From: Loigolactobacillus backii
GTDB lineage: Bacteria; Bacillota; Bacilli; Lactobacillales; Lactobacillaceae
Reading direction: 5' to 3'
DNA: 64,000 nucleotides
Assembly: GCF_003946275.1 (NCBI RefSeq)
Contig: NZ_RHNQ01000003.1
Location: 1 to 64,000 of the forward strand
The notes under the pieces were generated by a model that worked only from the letters and a program-made list of their open reading frames with translations, did no database searches and was not told where the DNA came from. How positions within the stretch are numbered: the first letter of the stretch is position 1; the number at the start of each line of letters is the position of its first letter. Below are positions 56,862 to 64,000 of this stretch, one piece after another. A program made the translations under genes and the position numbers.

Positions 56862-57836
56862 ATGAAAAAAATTCTAATTTTACACACCGGCGGCACCATT
56901 GCCATGTCCGAAAATGAAAGTGGCACCATCATTCCAGGGGCTTCCAACCCACTAATGGCCTACAATCAATTATTTGCTGGTCAATATGATGTTAGTTCTG
57001 AAGAGCTATTCAACCTTCCTTCGCCCCACATTACACCTAAAGAAATGTTACTGCTGAGTCAACGCATTAATCAGGCCGAACAGGCCGGGGTTGATGGTGT
57101 TGTCGTCACTCATGGCACAGATACTTTAGAAGAAACGGCCTATTTTTTGGATCTGACCTTGCCCAGTACCATTCCCGTGGTGATCACCGGTGCCATGCGT
57201 TCCTCCAACGAAATCGGTTCCGATGGTCTTTATAATTTGGAAAGCGCGGTAAAAACGGCCGCCGATGACGATGCCCGGGGTAAAGGCGTTCTCGTCGTAA
57301 TGAACGATGAAGTTCACACCGCCCGTTTTGTGACGAAAACGCACACTACTAACGTTGCGACCTTCCGTACCCCTACTTTTGGCCCAATTGGTATTATGGA
57401 GAAAAATGGCGTTAAATTTTTTCAAGAACTAACGGAACAACAGGCTTGCCCAATTACCCACGTCATTGATCACGTTTACCTATTAAAGGCATACGCCGGT
57501 ATGGATGATCACTTACTAACAATGTTAGATCTGCCTAGTACCAATGGTTTAGTGATCGAAGCAACTGGTGCTGGCAACCTGCCACCACAAACCTTGCCTG
57601 CCCTTGCTAAACTCATTGCCCATAAGATTCCCATTATTTTAGTGTCCCGCTGTTTCAACGGCGTTGCGGAACCTGTCTACGGCTATGAGGGTGGTGGCCA
57701 GCAACTACAAAAAATGGGGGTTATTTTTTGCCAAGGCCTCAATGGTCAAAAAGCACGTATTAAATTACTAGTTGGCCTATCAGCCGGTAAAAACGGCCAA
57801 CAATTAGCCACTTATATGCAAGACGCCATTTCTTAA
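56862..57836 (+). CDS. L-asparaginase, type I (AnsA-like)
   Basis: Hydrolyses L-asparagine to aspartate and ammonia. The 324-residue protein has the first catalytic motif ILHTGGTIAMSE (about 5-16) with the nucleophilic threonine and the second motif VVVTHGTDTLEETAYFL, plus the PVVITGAMRSSNEIGSDG segment. There is no signal peptide, so it is cytoplasmic. AGGAGG precedes the ATG by 6 bases. It is next to the mobile repeat, which lies just upstream of its presumed promoter, so the insertion could alter its expression. Confidence 0.94.
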   Translation: MKKILILHTGGTIAMSENESGTIIPGASNPLMAYNQLFAGQYDVSSEELFNLPSPHITPKEMLLLSQRINQAEQAGVDGVVVTHGTDTLEETAYFLDLTLPSTIPVVITGAMRSSNEIGSDGLYNLESAVKTAADDDARGKGVLVVMNDEVHTARFVTKTHTTNVATFRTPTFGPIGIMEKNGVKFFQELTEQQACPITHVIDHVYLLKAYAGMDDHLLTMLDLPSTNGLVIEATGAGNLPPQTLPALAKLIAHKIPIILVSRCFNGVAEPVYGYEGGGQQLQKMGVIFCQGLNGQKARIKLLVGLSAGKNGQQLATYMQDAIS

Positions 57837-57901
57837 TTTATAGGTCCCTTTAATTTAAATTTCGCCTTCAACGGCGTAAACTGTTTTTTGAGGTGAAGAT
57901 T

Positions 57902-58045
57902 ATGAACGGAAAACAGCATTTAAAAACTGTTTATGCAGCTAAGGTTAAAAATATGACGCCAAAACAGCGACAAAAATTTGATGGCTTCCTTCTGGCCGTC
58001 ACTGCGGCTGCCGAAAAACAACCTAAACGTAAAATTAAGTCATAA
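57902..58045 (+). CDS. Small basic protein, 47 residues
   Basis: A 47-residue frame starting MNGKQHLKTVYAAKVKNMTP with a helical FDGFLLAVTAAAEKQ segment and a lysine-rich end. GAGGTG lies 6 bases upstream of the ATG, and the stop codon is inside the start of a strong terminator, so it appears to be a real gene. It lies 65 bases after the asparaginase gene and could be co-transcribed with it. No family is recognised. Confidence 0.7.
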   Translation: MNGKQHLKTVYAAKVKNMTPKQRQKFDGFLLAVTAAAEKQPKRKIKS

Positions 58046-58097
58046 AATACCGCACCCCTAATTTCACTTAAAAATGAAATTGGTGGTGCGGTATTTT
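58044..58097. terminator. Bidirectional terminator between the small gene and galU
   Basis: AAAATACCGCACC and GGTGCGGTATTTT form perfect 13-base arms with an inner AATTTCA/TGAAATT hairpin, flanked by A and T tracts. It ends transcripts from both sides. Confidence 0.88.
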
Positions 58098-58101
58098 TAG
58101 T

Positions 58102-59001
58102 TTATTTCTTTGCTTGCTTTTCAGCTTCTAACTTCTTAGAAAGCGCGATAATATACTTTTTCAATTCATCTTTGACCTCAGGATGTTGCAAACCATACTC
58201 AATATTGGTTTCAACGTAACCAAGCTTGTTTCCAACATCATAACGCTCACCCTTGAATTCGCGAGCAAACACGCGCTGAGTTGTATTCAAGGTGTCAATC
58301 GCATCGGTTAACTGGATTTCACCACCGGCACCAGGTTTTTGCTGATCCAAGATGTCAAAAATCTCTGGAGTTAACAAATAGCGGCCAATAATGGCCAAAT
58401 CGCTGGGAGCTTTATCAACAGCCGGCTTTTCAACAAAGCGTTTAACGTTGTACAGACCAGGAAATTCTTCAATTTGCGGATCAATCACACCGTAAGCCGA
58501 AACGTCCTCATGGGGCACACGTTTAACGGCCAAAGTTGAAGCGTGTGTTTTTTCGTAATCGTCAATCAGCTGTTTTGTCAAGGGCACTTTATCGTGCATT
58601 AAATCGTCGCCTAACATAACAACAAAGGGTTCATTAGCAATAAATGATTTAGCCAAACGCACGGCGTCGCCTAAGCCATTTGGGTGCGACTGGCGAATGA
58701 AGAATAAATTAACCTTCATGTTGGTCGTTTCTTGAACGGCCTTTAACATCGCTGTTTTTTGCTTTTTAATTAAATTCTGTTCCAATTCTGGTGCTGAATC
58801 AAAGTGGTCTTCAATTGGCCGCTTGCCCTTACCAGTAATAATTAGGATATCGTCAATTCCGGACGCCTGGGCCTCTTCAACAATAAACTGAATGGTTGGT
58901 TTATCAACGATTGGTAACATTTCCTTTGCCATCGCTTTAGTGGCCGGTAAAAATCGTGTTCCAAGTCCCGCTGCCGGGATAACTGCTTTATGTACTCGCA
59001 T
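58102..59001 (-). CDS. galU: UTP-glucose-1-phosphate uridylyltransferase GalU
   Basis: GalU makes UDP-glucose for cell-wall glycans and the Leloir pathway. The 299-residue protein has the nucleotidyl-transferase signature [36 protein letters not shown] (about 9-44), [11 protein letters not shown] and [13 protein letters not shown]...[14 protein letters not shown] lies 7 bases upstream of the ATG at 59001; the frame to 59070 is not supported. It is a single-gene unit. Confidence 0.97.
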   Translation of the reverse strand: MRVHKAVIPAAGLGTRFLPATKAMAKEMLPIVDKPTIQFIVEEAQASGIDDILIITGKGKRPIEDHFDSAPELEQNLIKKQKTAMLKAVQETTNMKVNLFFIRQSHPNGLGDAVRLAKSFIANEPFVVMLGDDLMHDKVPLTKQLIDDYEKTHASTLAVKRVPHEDVSAYGVIDPQIEEFPGLYNVKRFVEKPAVDKAPSDLAIIGRYLLTPEIFDILDQQKPGAGGEIQLTDAIDTLNTTQRVFAREFKGERYDVGNKLGYVETNIEYGLQHPEVKDELKKYIIALSKKLEAEKQAKK

Positions 59002-59250
59002 GTAAATTCCTCCAATAAAAGATTTGCTCCCATTATACCGTATTTTGCCAGGGATGAACCGACAAATCAAGTCGCTAGCGAAACCGATTTCAAATTAAGT
59101 CACTAAAACCACGCCATCGTTGCCATTTTTGGTATAGACCAAAGTATAAAAATATTTGCACCTAGCCTACTAATTGATCAACTTGGCTGGACTAAATCAA
59201 AAACGTCTTTCTATTTTCCACTTAATTTCTTCAAACCAACCCTAAACAAA

Positions 59251-59325
59251 AAACGAACTAAAGAATGGCCATGATCTAAGTTATTTAATAAACTAGATCA
59301 AAATTACCGTTCTTTTGGTTCGTTT
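59251..59325 (-). terminator. Palindrome downstream of the 80-residue protein gene
   Basis: AAACGAACTAAAGAATGG and CCGTTCTTTTGGTTCGTTT pair with two mismatches around a 38-base loop holding a second hairpin. It lies 11 bases after the gene on the minus strand and ends in TTTTTTG. The AACCAAAAGA core resembles the other long-loop palindromes. Confidence 0.7.
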
Positions 59326-59336
59326 CCATCACCTAA

Positions 59337-59579
59337 CTAGAGACTTAATCTTTTTGCAAGTTGCTTATAATCGTCACTAGTTAGTTGCTTTAACACGTGA
59401 TTGTAATGAGCTGGAATCTTTTCAGTTCCAATCGGAGTAAACAAAAAACTGCTACGAGCATTTTCAACGTATGTTTGTAAATCAGGATAAGCAGTGATTT
59501 GTTGCTTATGATCCACCAAAAAACTCTTGAACTGCTGTAATAACTCGTAATCATTAACGACTTTAGTTGCTGTAAACAT
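59337..59579 (-). CDS. Unknown 80-residue protein, paralog A
   Basis: An 80-residue soluble protein beginning MFTATKVVNDYELLQQFKSFL and ending LTSDDYKQLAKRLSL. It shares about half of its residues with the neighbour at 59979-60218 (shared ATK-x-V-x-DY, QQFKSFL, QI, YP-x-L-x-TYV, IP, YN, QLTS). ATG 59579 is chosen because AAGGAAG lies about 8 bases upstream; the frame GTG at 59588 is nearer the site. No domain was recognised. It is probably helical, with no signal peptide. Function unknown. Confidence 0.8.
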   Translation of the reverse strand: MFTATKVVNDYELLQQFKSFLVDHKQQITAYPDLQTYVENARSSFLFTPIGTEKIPAHYNHVLKQLTSDDYKQLAKRLSL

Positions 59580-59978
59580 CCTGCGCACTTCCTTATTAAA
59601 ATTAAATAACTTCTCTTACCAAGAGTTACAATAACGCCGTTACGGTCTTTTGACAACCATTTTGCTATCATTCATAGGGAATCCTCATTTTGACTTATGC
59701 AAACATCATCATTTTCAAATAAGGCCACTGTGCTGGGCACTACAATCGCTTAGTTAACAGCAGTTTGTTGCTTCCTGATCTTAATCTAATTAACATTTAA
59801 TGTTAGCTGGAAGTTGCCCTACTAAGTAACGAAAAAAGATCAGCCTCAGGAAGTAAACTGCCTCCCAAGACTAATCTTAAGTTGATTTAATAATTTAGCT
59901 TAACGAAATGTCAGCCTAGCAAAGTGTCAAAAGTTATTTTGCTTAATAACTCAGCAGGTGCTTAAAGACACTTCCTAA
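59580..59978. other. Non-coding spacer between the two 80-residue paralogs
   Basis: About 400 bases without a supported gene on either strand. A few AT-rich promoter-like sequences are present, but no convincing hairpin or known RNA. Confidence 0.45.
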
Positions 59979-60218
59979 TTAAAGACGTAACTGTTGCTCA
60001 ATTTGGTGAATATCTTCGGAAGTCAATTGGCGAATAACCCGATTATAGCGACTAGGAATCATGTGACTACGACGCAGTGGGAATGAAAAAGCAGTTCTTT
60101 CCTTTTTTACGTAAGTCGTCAGATTGGGGTAGTGGCTAATTTGTGATTGACGTTCCCCTAAAAAACTCTTAAATTGTTGAAACAGGTCATAATCTGAAAC
60201 CGTCTTCGTTGCTAACAT
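59979..60218 (-). CDS. Unknown 79-residue protein, paralog B
   Basis: A 79-residue protein beginning MLATKTVSDYDLFQQFKSFLGERQ, paralogous to 59337-59579. It is more basic (KKERTAF, RRSH, RYNRVIRQ). AAGGAGAG lies 7 bases upstream of the ATG. The most conserved patches are the N-terminal ATK-x-V-x-DY-x-L-x-QQFKSFL helix and the C-terminal IP-xx-YN-x-V-xx-QLTS-x-D segment. There is no recognised domain. The tandem pair suggests an ancient local duplication; the role is unknown. Confidence 0.82.
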   Translation of the reverse strand: MLATKTVSDYDLFQQFKSFLGERQSQISHYPNLTTYVKKERTAFSFPLRRSHMIPSRYNRVIRQLTSEDIHQIEQQLRL

Positions 60219-60399
60219 AACGTTCTCTCCTTTAAAATGTCCGTAAGTAATTCGGCTATGGCATCACCATAACATAGCCATAGTTAAAGGCAACTGATTT
60301 AGGTTGCTATGAGGGCATTCTTAGGAGACTCTTACTTTGATTTAATTTAATTCTGTTGTGCCACTTACCTAACATGAAAATGTTAGAAGCCTAACATGC

Positions 60400-61218
60400 T
60401 TATTTACTACTTTTTTCTAAAGCCGTTAAATAGGCGTGACTCGCCACTTGTTCCTTAGCATCGTTGGGATCGGCCAAATTGATTTCATAAATATTAGTTG
60501 CCCGTGGATTAAGGCGGGGCAAAACCTGCGCCCAGTCAATTGCGCCTTTACCAACTTGTAAACTATCGTGAGTTAGGCCCATGGAATCCACAATATGATA
60601 ATGGACAATATGATCGCGTAACCGTTCTAAGGCAGCCAGTAAAACGGCATTATTGCCGTGGGCTTTGATAAAACAATGACTGGTATCAAAAGCTAAGCGG
60701 TAATTTTTCGCGTAAATCCGGGCATCTATGGCTGGATCACCATAAAAATATAATGGGGAAATCGAATTTTCAAACATGATTCGTTCACCACCAATTTTGG
60801 CAAAGTAGTCTAGTCGACCAAACATTGCCTTCTCGGCCGCTGCAAAATCATCGTACATTGCAATAAATTGCGGTGTTTGGCGAAAATAAGAACCGTGTAG
60901 TAGTACCTGAACGCGCTTTTGTGTTGCAATAGCTAACATGGCCTCTGTACTGGTTTGAATGAAGCGGTAAAGTTCGGGCATTTGTTCTTCCGGTGCAATC
61001 AATTCAGTATAGTTTCCTTGGTAACGCATTGGTTGATGTAAAACAATCCTGCCCGTCACTGCTTTCACCTGGTCAATGGCCGCCTCTAACCGTTTTAAAC
61101 CTTCTACTGTAAAATCACTTTCTTGTAAAAAAAATTCAAAAACTTCTGGCCGATACTGTAGCCGATCATTGATTTGGCTTGCTGCAGTGCTGGCCTTCAA
61201 ACCAAGCTGAACTGTCAA
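60400..61218 (-). CDS. Sugar phosphate isomerase/epimerase-like TIM-barrel protein (AP endonuclease 2 family)
   Basis: A 272-residue TIM-barrel protein of the xylose-isomerase-like fold. Metal-ligand candidates are seen in VLHQPMRYQGN, VLLHGSY, IMFENSISP, LAFDTSHCFI and HYHIVDSMGLTHDSLQVGKGAIDW. The H-x-H-x-x-D pattern and final E-I-N are typical of divalent-metal-dependent sugar isomerases and endonuclease IV relatives. No partner genes indicate the substrate, so no specific reaction is assigned. The ATG at 61218 is preceded by AAAAAGGGAGC, a weak ribosome-binding site. Confidence 0.75.
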   Translation of the reverse strand: MTVQLGLKASTAASQINDRLQYRPEVFEFFLQESDFTVEGLKRLEAAIDQVKAVTGRIVLHQPMRYQGNYTELIAPEEQMPELYRFIQTSTEAMLAIATQKRVQVLLHGSYFRQTPQFIAMYDDFAAAEKAMFGRLDYFAKIGGERIMFENSISPLYFYGDPAIDARIYAKNYRLAFDTSHCFIKAHGNNAVLLAALERLRDHIVHYHIVDSMGLTHDSLQVGKGAIDWAQVLPRLNPRATNIYEINLADPNDAKEQVASHAYLTALEKSSK

Positions 61219-61378
61219 TTGCGCCGCTCCCTTTTTTTAATTTAGTATAACACGCATTTTTTTAAACAAATGACTGCCATTTTCGGTATACTAGAAAGTG
61301 TTAAAGTTCGTTTGGCTACTTGATCACAATTTTCAAACCTAGCCTGAACGTGAAACTCACTTGAAAGAAGGATGCTAA

Positions 61379-61549
61379 ATGGCTGATTCAAACGAAAAAC
61401 AAATTGCGGCGGACCTCACAAAGGCCTGGCTTGCCCAATTCAATAATCAAGACGACCAACACAAGATTGCACCAGAAACGGTTGCTAGTACTTATAAGTT
61501 TTTGGAAGACGTGGTTACAGGAACAATTCAACCACAACCGAAACCCTAA
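61379..61549 (+). CDS. Small acidic hypothetical protein, 56 residues
   Basis: A 56-residue frame beginning MADSNEKQIAADLTKAWLAQF and ending PQPKP. It is mostly helical and acidic in the first half. AAGAAGGA lies 7 bases upstream of the ATG and a terminator follows at about 61668. A TATACT -10 box is visible near 61288. No domain was recognised. It resembles short conserved proteins of lactobacilli in style, but I cannot name a family. Confidence 0.7.
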   Translation: MADSNEKQIAADLTKAWLAQFNNQDDQHKIAPETVASTYKFLEDVVTGTIQPQPKP

Positions 61550-61667
61550 TGAACGTTTAAAAAACGGACGCTGGACAGCTTAGCAAATCCTCACTTAGTT
61601 ATGCTGAATTTGGCCTAAAACAAACCGTTTTTCACGTCATTAATTAGGCTTAAATTGACCAAAAATG

Positions 61668-61692
61668 TCCGCCGAAAAGCGGGCTTTTTTTG
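61668..61692 (+). terminator. Terminator after the 56-residue protein gene
   Basis: GTCCGCC and GCGGGC arms around an AAAA-type loop are followed by TTTTTTT on the plus strand, 119 bases after the stop codon. Confidence 0.65.
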
Positions 61693-61805
61693 GGCCCAAA
61701 AAACAGGTTAAATTTAGGTTAATTTGCTTTACTTTTTGCGTGGTACAAGCTATGGTGAAGCTGTAAAGAGCCGTTAAATAGTACCATTGAAAGAAGGCGT
61801 TGATC

Positions 61806-62531
61806 ATGCGAAAAATGATCCAATTAAGTGCCCTGATTTTAATGAGTTTATCCCTTGCAGCTTGCAGTGATTCTACTGCATCGTCAACTAAACAAGCAGC
61901 ACCGGCTACAAAAATTAGTCGAATGGCTAGCCGGCAGTCAACTAGCTCAACAACTCAATCAGCAACTAAACAGTCACAAAAGACCAAAGTCGCTGATCAT
62001 TCAGCCGTTAGTTCTTCAGTAAGTAGCGATCAGGTTGCAACTAAGGCCACCAAACAGGCAGCATCATCTGAAACCCGTCAGGCTAGTCAAAGCAGCAACG
62101 ACGCACAAACAGTGCAGCCAGCAGCAACCCAAACCGAAAGTAACAGTGGCAGCACTGCTACCCGGCCAACTAACACGATGCAAAATAATGCTAGTGATAG
62201 CTACAATAACAAGGTTAACAACAATTCAAATGCTGGCCAGTCGGCAACTAAACAACCGACTAATATGATGCAGAATAATGCTAGTGATAGCTACAATAAT
62301 AAGGTTAATAATAACCCAAGTGCTAGTCAGGCAGCGACTAAGCAATCTAGCAACATGATGCAAAATAGTGCCAGTGATAGCTACGACAATAAGGTTAATA
62401 ACAATTCAAATGCTGGCCAGTCAGCAACTAAACAACCGACTAATATGATGCAGAATAATGCTAACGACAGCACAAACAACAAAGTCAATAATAACCCGAC
62501 TGCCGGACAATCCAGCAGTGTAGTCAACTAA
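61806..62531 (+). CDS. Low-complexity surface lipoprotein with four 30-residue repeats
   Basis: A 241-residue secreted protein. The signal peptide (MRKMIQLSALILMSLSLAAC) ends in a lipobox LAAC, so it should be lipidated by Lgt and anchored to the membrane. Residues 22-115 are rich in Ser, Thr, Gln and Ala, a probable wall-spanning linker. Residues 116-235 are four tandem 30-residue repeats with the core NNASDSYNNKVNNN. The start is ATG 61806, with AAGAAGG about 9 bases upstream; TTG 61800 is less likely. No known domain. It is one of three consecutive lipoprotein genes with similar composition. Confidence 0.88.
   Translation: MRKMIQLSALILMSLSLAACSDSTASSTKQAAPATKISRMASRQSTSSTTQSATKQSQKTKVADHSAVSSSVSSDQVATKATKQAASSETRQASQSSNDAQTVQPAATQTESNSGSTATRPTNTMQNNASDSYNNKVNNNSNAGQSATKQPTNMMQNNASDSYNNKVNNNPSASQAATKQSSNMMQNSASDSYDNKVNNNSNAGQSATKQPTNMMQNNANDSTNNKVNNNPTAGQSSSVVN
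62151..62510 (+). repeat. Four tandem 90-bp repeats in the lipoprotein gene
   Basis: In-frame units at 62151-62240, 62241-62330, 62331-62420 and 62421-62510. Each encodes a 30-residue Asn/Ser-rich unit; units 2 and 4 are closest at their start (SATKQPTNMMQNNA). Copy number may vary between strains. These are coding repeats, not a CRISPR array. Confidence 0.92.
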
Positions 62532-62564
62532 CGAACTCAAGCGACTATTTATAAAATAGTTCGG

Positions 62565-62653
62565 GGGAGTGGGACAAAAGTCAATTTTGGCGCACGTTCT
62601 AGAATAATGATCGAAAACAATAAGGCGACCAGGACAAAAGTCTTGGCCGCTTT
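62565..62653 (+). repeat. Short copy of the GACAAAAGTC repeat
   Basis: The sequence has the start GGGAGTGGGACAAAAGTC, then jumps to the TTTTGGCGCACGTTCTAGA part of the long copies and the terminal palindrome GACCAGGACAAAAGTCTTGG. The central hairpin of about 100 bases is missing. It lies between two lipoprotein genes and can form a terminator-like stem. Confidence 0.75.
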
Positions 62654-62752
62654 ATTTATATTTTTATTCTAATTATTGTGGTTACCGCCCGTTTTAGCTG
62701 GGAAATAAGCAATTTCTTACGGGCGTTTGCCGGCTTGGTTAACTTTTCCCCT

Positions 62753-62780
62753 TTTACAATTCCCTAAAAGCTAATATAAT
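62753..62780 (+). promoter_or_regulatory. Promoter upstream of the second lipoprotein gene
   Basis: TTTACA (62753-62758) and consensus TATAAT (62775-62780) with a 16-base spacer. It would give a 5' untranslated leader of about 240 bases before 63024. The ATG overlapping the -10 box starts an 82-codon frame without a ribosome-binding site, which is rejected. Confidence 0.6.
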
Positions 62781-63023
62781 GAAGAAAAGGAAATTAAACA
62801 AAATGATAATGCCGCGCAATCTATTTTGGCTAAAGCGAATTGTTTCAAGCTTTTCATTGAAAGCGATGATTGAAACCCATTCTTGCTCGATCAGTTGTTC
62901 GCTTACGCATCAACTTTGGGAAACCTTCCTAGCAAAGTTCGCAAAAATAGCGTATATTTTGTGTGACGCCATTTTGTTTAATCATGTTGGCGTATCATTA
63001 CAATTCATTTTAGGAGTTTACTT

Positions 63024-63662
63024 ATGAAAAAAATAATTAGTTTAGGGCTTGTTTTAACGACGACGTTAACGTTGAGTGCTTGCGGCAATCAGGCTAGCAG
63101 CAAACAATCATCCTCTGAACCAGCAAGCAGTCAATCTTCCAGTACTAGTAAAAACAAAGTGAAAAAGTCTGGTTCACAAAGCAATCAAGCTAAAAACAAC
63201 GAAAAAAACACTAGTACACAAAGTAGTCAAGCAACGAGCACTGATACTACTGATGGCAGCACCGTTGTGGCTTCCAATTCGTCTGCACAGAGTTCAACAC
63301 CAAGCCAAGCAGCTAGTAAGCAAGCGGTTAATAGTAACAGCACTAGTGACCAAACTAGCAGTAACAGCCAGGCAGTTGCTCAATCTACAACTACAAGCGA
63401 TCAATCAGAACCACAAGCAAACAACCTTTCGGCTAGTCAAATTCGGCAAATGTTAGTGACTCAAATGCACGCTAATGGTAGTGCTTTGGCAACTATTCCT
63501 GACAGCACAATCACTAGTACCTATAACCAGGCCGTTAAAGCTGGCTCTGATGTCGGTGGTGTTTATTACCCATTACTGAAACAATACCCAGCAATCGGTG
63601 GCGACGATGCTAACTATTACGGCCAGCAATCAAGCCAACCGACTAGCGGCCAAGCTAACTAA
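63024..63662 (+). CDS. Ser/Gln-rich lipoprotein with a conserved-looking C-terminal domain
   Basis: A 212-residue secreted protein. The signal peptide MKKIISLGLVLTTTLTLSAC ends in a lipobox (LSAC). Residues 21-135 are a Ser/Thr/Gln/Asn-rich linker. Residues 136-205 (NLSASQIRQMLVTQMHANGSAL...GGVYYPLLKQYPAIGGDDANYYG) look like a small folded domain. AGGAG lies 8 bases upstream of the ATG. The domain was not recognised. It is the second of three adjacent lipoproteins. Confidence 0.87.
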   Translation: MKKIISLGLVLTTTLTLSACGNQASSKQSSSEPASSQSSSTSKNKVKKSGSQSNQAKNNEKNTSTQSSQATSTDTTDGSTVVASNSSAQSSTPSQAASKQAVNSNSTSDQTSSNSQAVAQSTTTSDQSEPQANNLSASQIRQMLVTQMHANGSALATIPDSTITSTYNQAVKAGSDVGGVYYPLLKQYPAIGGDDANYYGQQSSQPTSGQAN

Positions 63663-63797
63663 ATTATCACGGACTGCAGTTTCGACCTGTTTTCCTTACC
63701 CAGTATTAAATTTTTAAATAATGCTTATACTTGTGTTTTAAAGAATAGTAATTAAATATTCTTCAAAACACATTCTATTTAATTTGGAGGTAAATTA

Positions 63798-64000
63798 ATG
63801 AAAAAAATACTTAAGTTCATGGTTCTTTTGTTAACCGTCTCGGGCCTAGCAGCCTGCAGTACCAATGGTTCAACAAACGACTCATCAACCTCTTCAAAAA
63901 AGAGTTCGTCGGCACAAGTTTCTAAATCTTCAGAAAGTTCAACTAGCGCGGCCAGTGAACAGCAATCCAGCCAGGCAACTTCCGCTAGTCAGGCCAGTGA
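63798..64000 (+). CDS. Third lipoprotein, cut by the window end
   Basis: The first 67 codons are visible. The signal peptide MKKILKFMVLLLTVSGLAAC ends in a lipobox (LAAC) and is followed by a Ser/Gln/Thr-rich linker like those of the two previous genes. GGAGG lies 7 bases upstream of the ATG. The frame stays open to the last base of the window, so the gene continues to the right. Confidence 0.85.
   Translation, partial: MKKILKFMVLLLTVSGLAACSTNGSTNDSSTSSKKSSSAQVSKSSESSTSAASEQQSSQATSASQAS

Noticed and set aside
62151-62510. Regular repeats suggestive of a CRISPR array
   Set aside because: The 90-bp units are directly adjacent with no spacers and encode in-frame peptide repeats of a lipoprotein.
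62779-63027. 82-codon plus-strand frame upstream of the second lipoprotein
   Set aside because: Its ATG overlaps a TATAAT -10 box and no ribosome-binding site is present; the protein has no recognisable features.

Overview
The window is a 64-kb piece of a Lactobacillaceae chromosome. Evidence is the low GC content, the AGGAGG-type ribosome-binding sites with frequent GTG and TTG starts, and Bacillus-like gene strings with lactobacillus-specific features (a fused rph-rdgB, bifunctional AdhE, KimA, IreB, T-box on alaS, CIRCE on groESL). Bifunctional adhE together with zwf fits a heterofermenter, but the genus cannot be fixed from sequence reading alone. There are no rRNA or tRNA genes, no CRISPR array, no prophage and no intact insertion sequence. 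Most genes lie on the minus strand.

Left part (1-13.1 kb): a DtxR/MntR-type metal regulator (+); luxS; a folate cluster folP-folB-folK-folE plus a Ham1-like gene, with folP broken by a single-base frameshift; cbpB-dapH-dapL (c-di-AMP-linked CBS protein and acetylated-DAP lysine pathway); fused rph-rdgB with murI; yslB; a UvrC protein lacking its GIY-YIG nuclease half; trxA. Middle-left (13.2-26.3 kb): mutS2-cvpA-zapA; ireB-ruvX-yrzB; alaS with a T-box; then dinB, a small ORF, ytoI, nrnA and a cshB-like helicase.

Central part (26.4-46 kb): zwf; adhE with candidate Rex and CcpA sites; queA, tgt, yajC, ruvAB; a paired SMR exporter; mutL-mutS-ymcA-ymdB; kimA with a long leader. Right part (46-58 kb): groES-groEL under CIRCE, a CPBP protease, rex, an ABC-F ATPase, the tsaB-rimI-rimI-tsaD cluster, folT under a tetrahydrofolate riboswitch, and ansA. 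Far right (58-64 kb) is accessory in character: galU, two tandem unknown 80-residue paralogs, a TIM-barrel protein, small proteins, and three consecutive Ser/Thr/Gln/Asn-rich lipoproteins, one with four 30-residue repeats and the last cut by the window edge.

Threads that connect genes: (1) folate - the biosynthetic cluster carries a frameshifted folP while the importer FolT keeps a riboswitch, which would fit a shift from synthesis to uptake; (2) redox - the window encodes Rex and shows Rex-like operators at adhE; (3) c-di-AMP - CbpB and KimA belong to families that respond to this messenger; (4) repair - mutS, mutL, mutS2, ruvA, ruvB, dinB and the shortened UvrC. The most noteworthy non-coding finding is a 173-bp palindromic repeat present in two nearly identical opposite copies. 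One copy is flanked by a perfect 13-bp direct repeat, as expected for a MITE-like mobile element. The window is also rich in long-loop palindromes placed downstream of genes.
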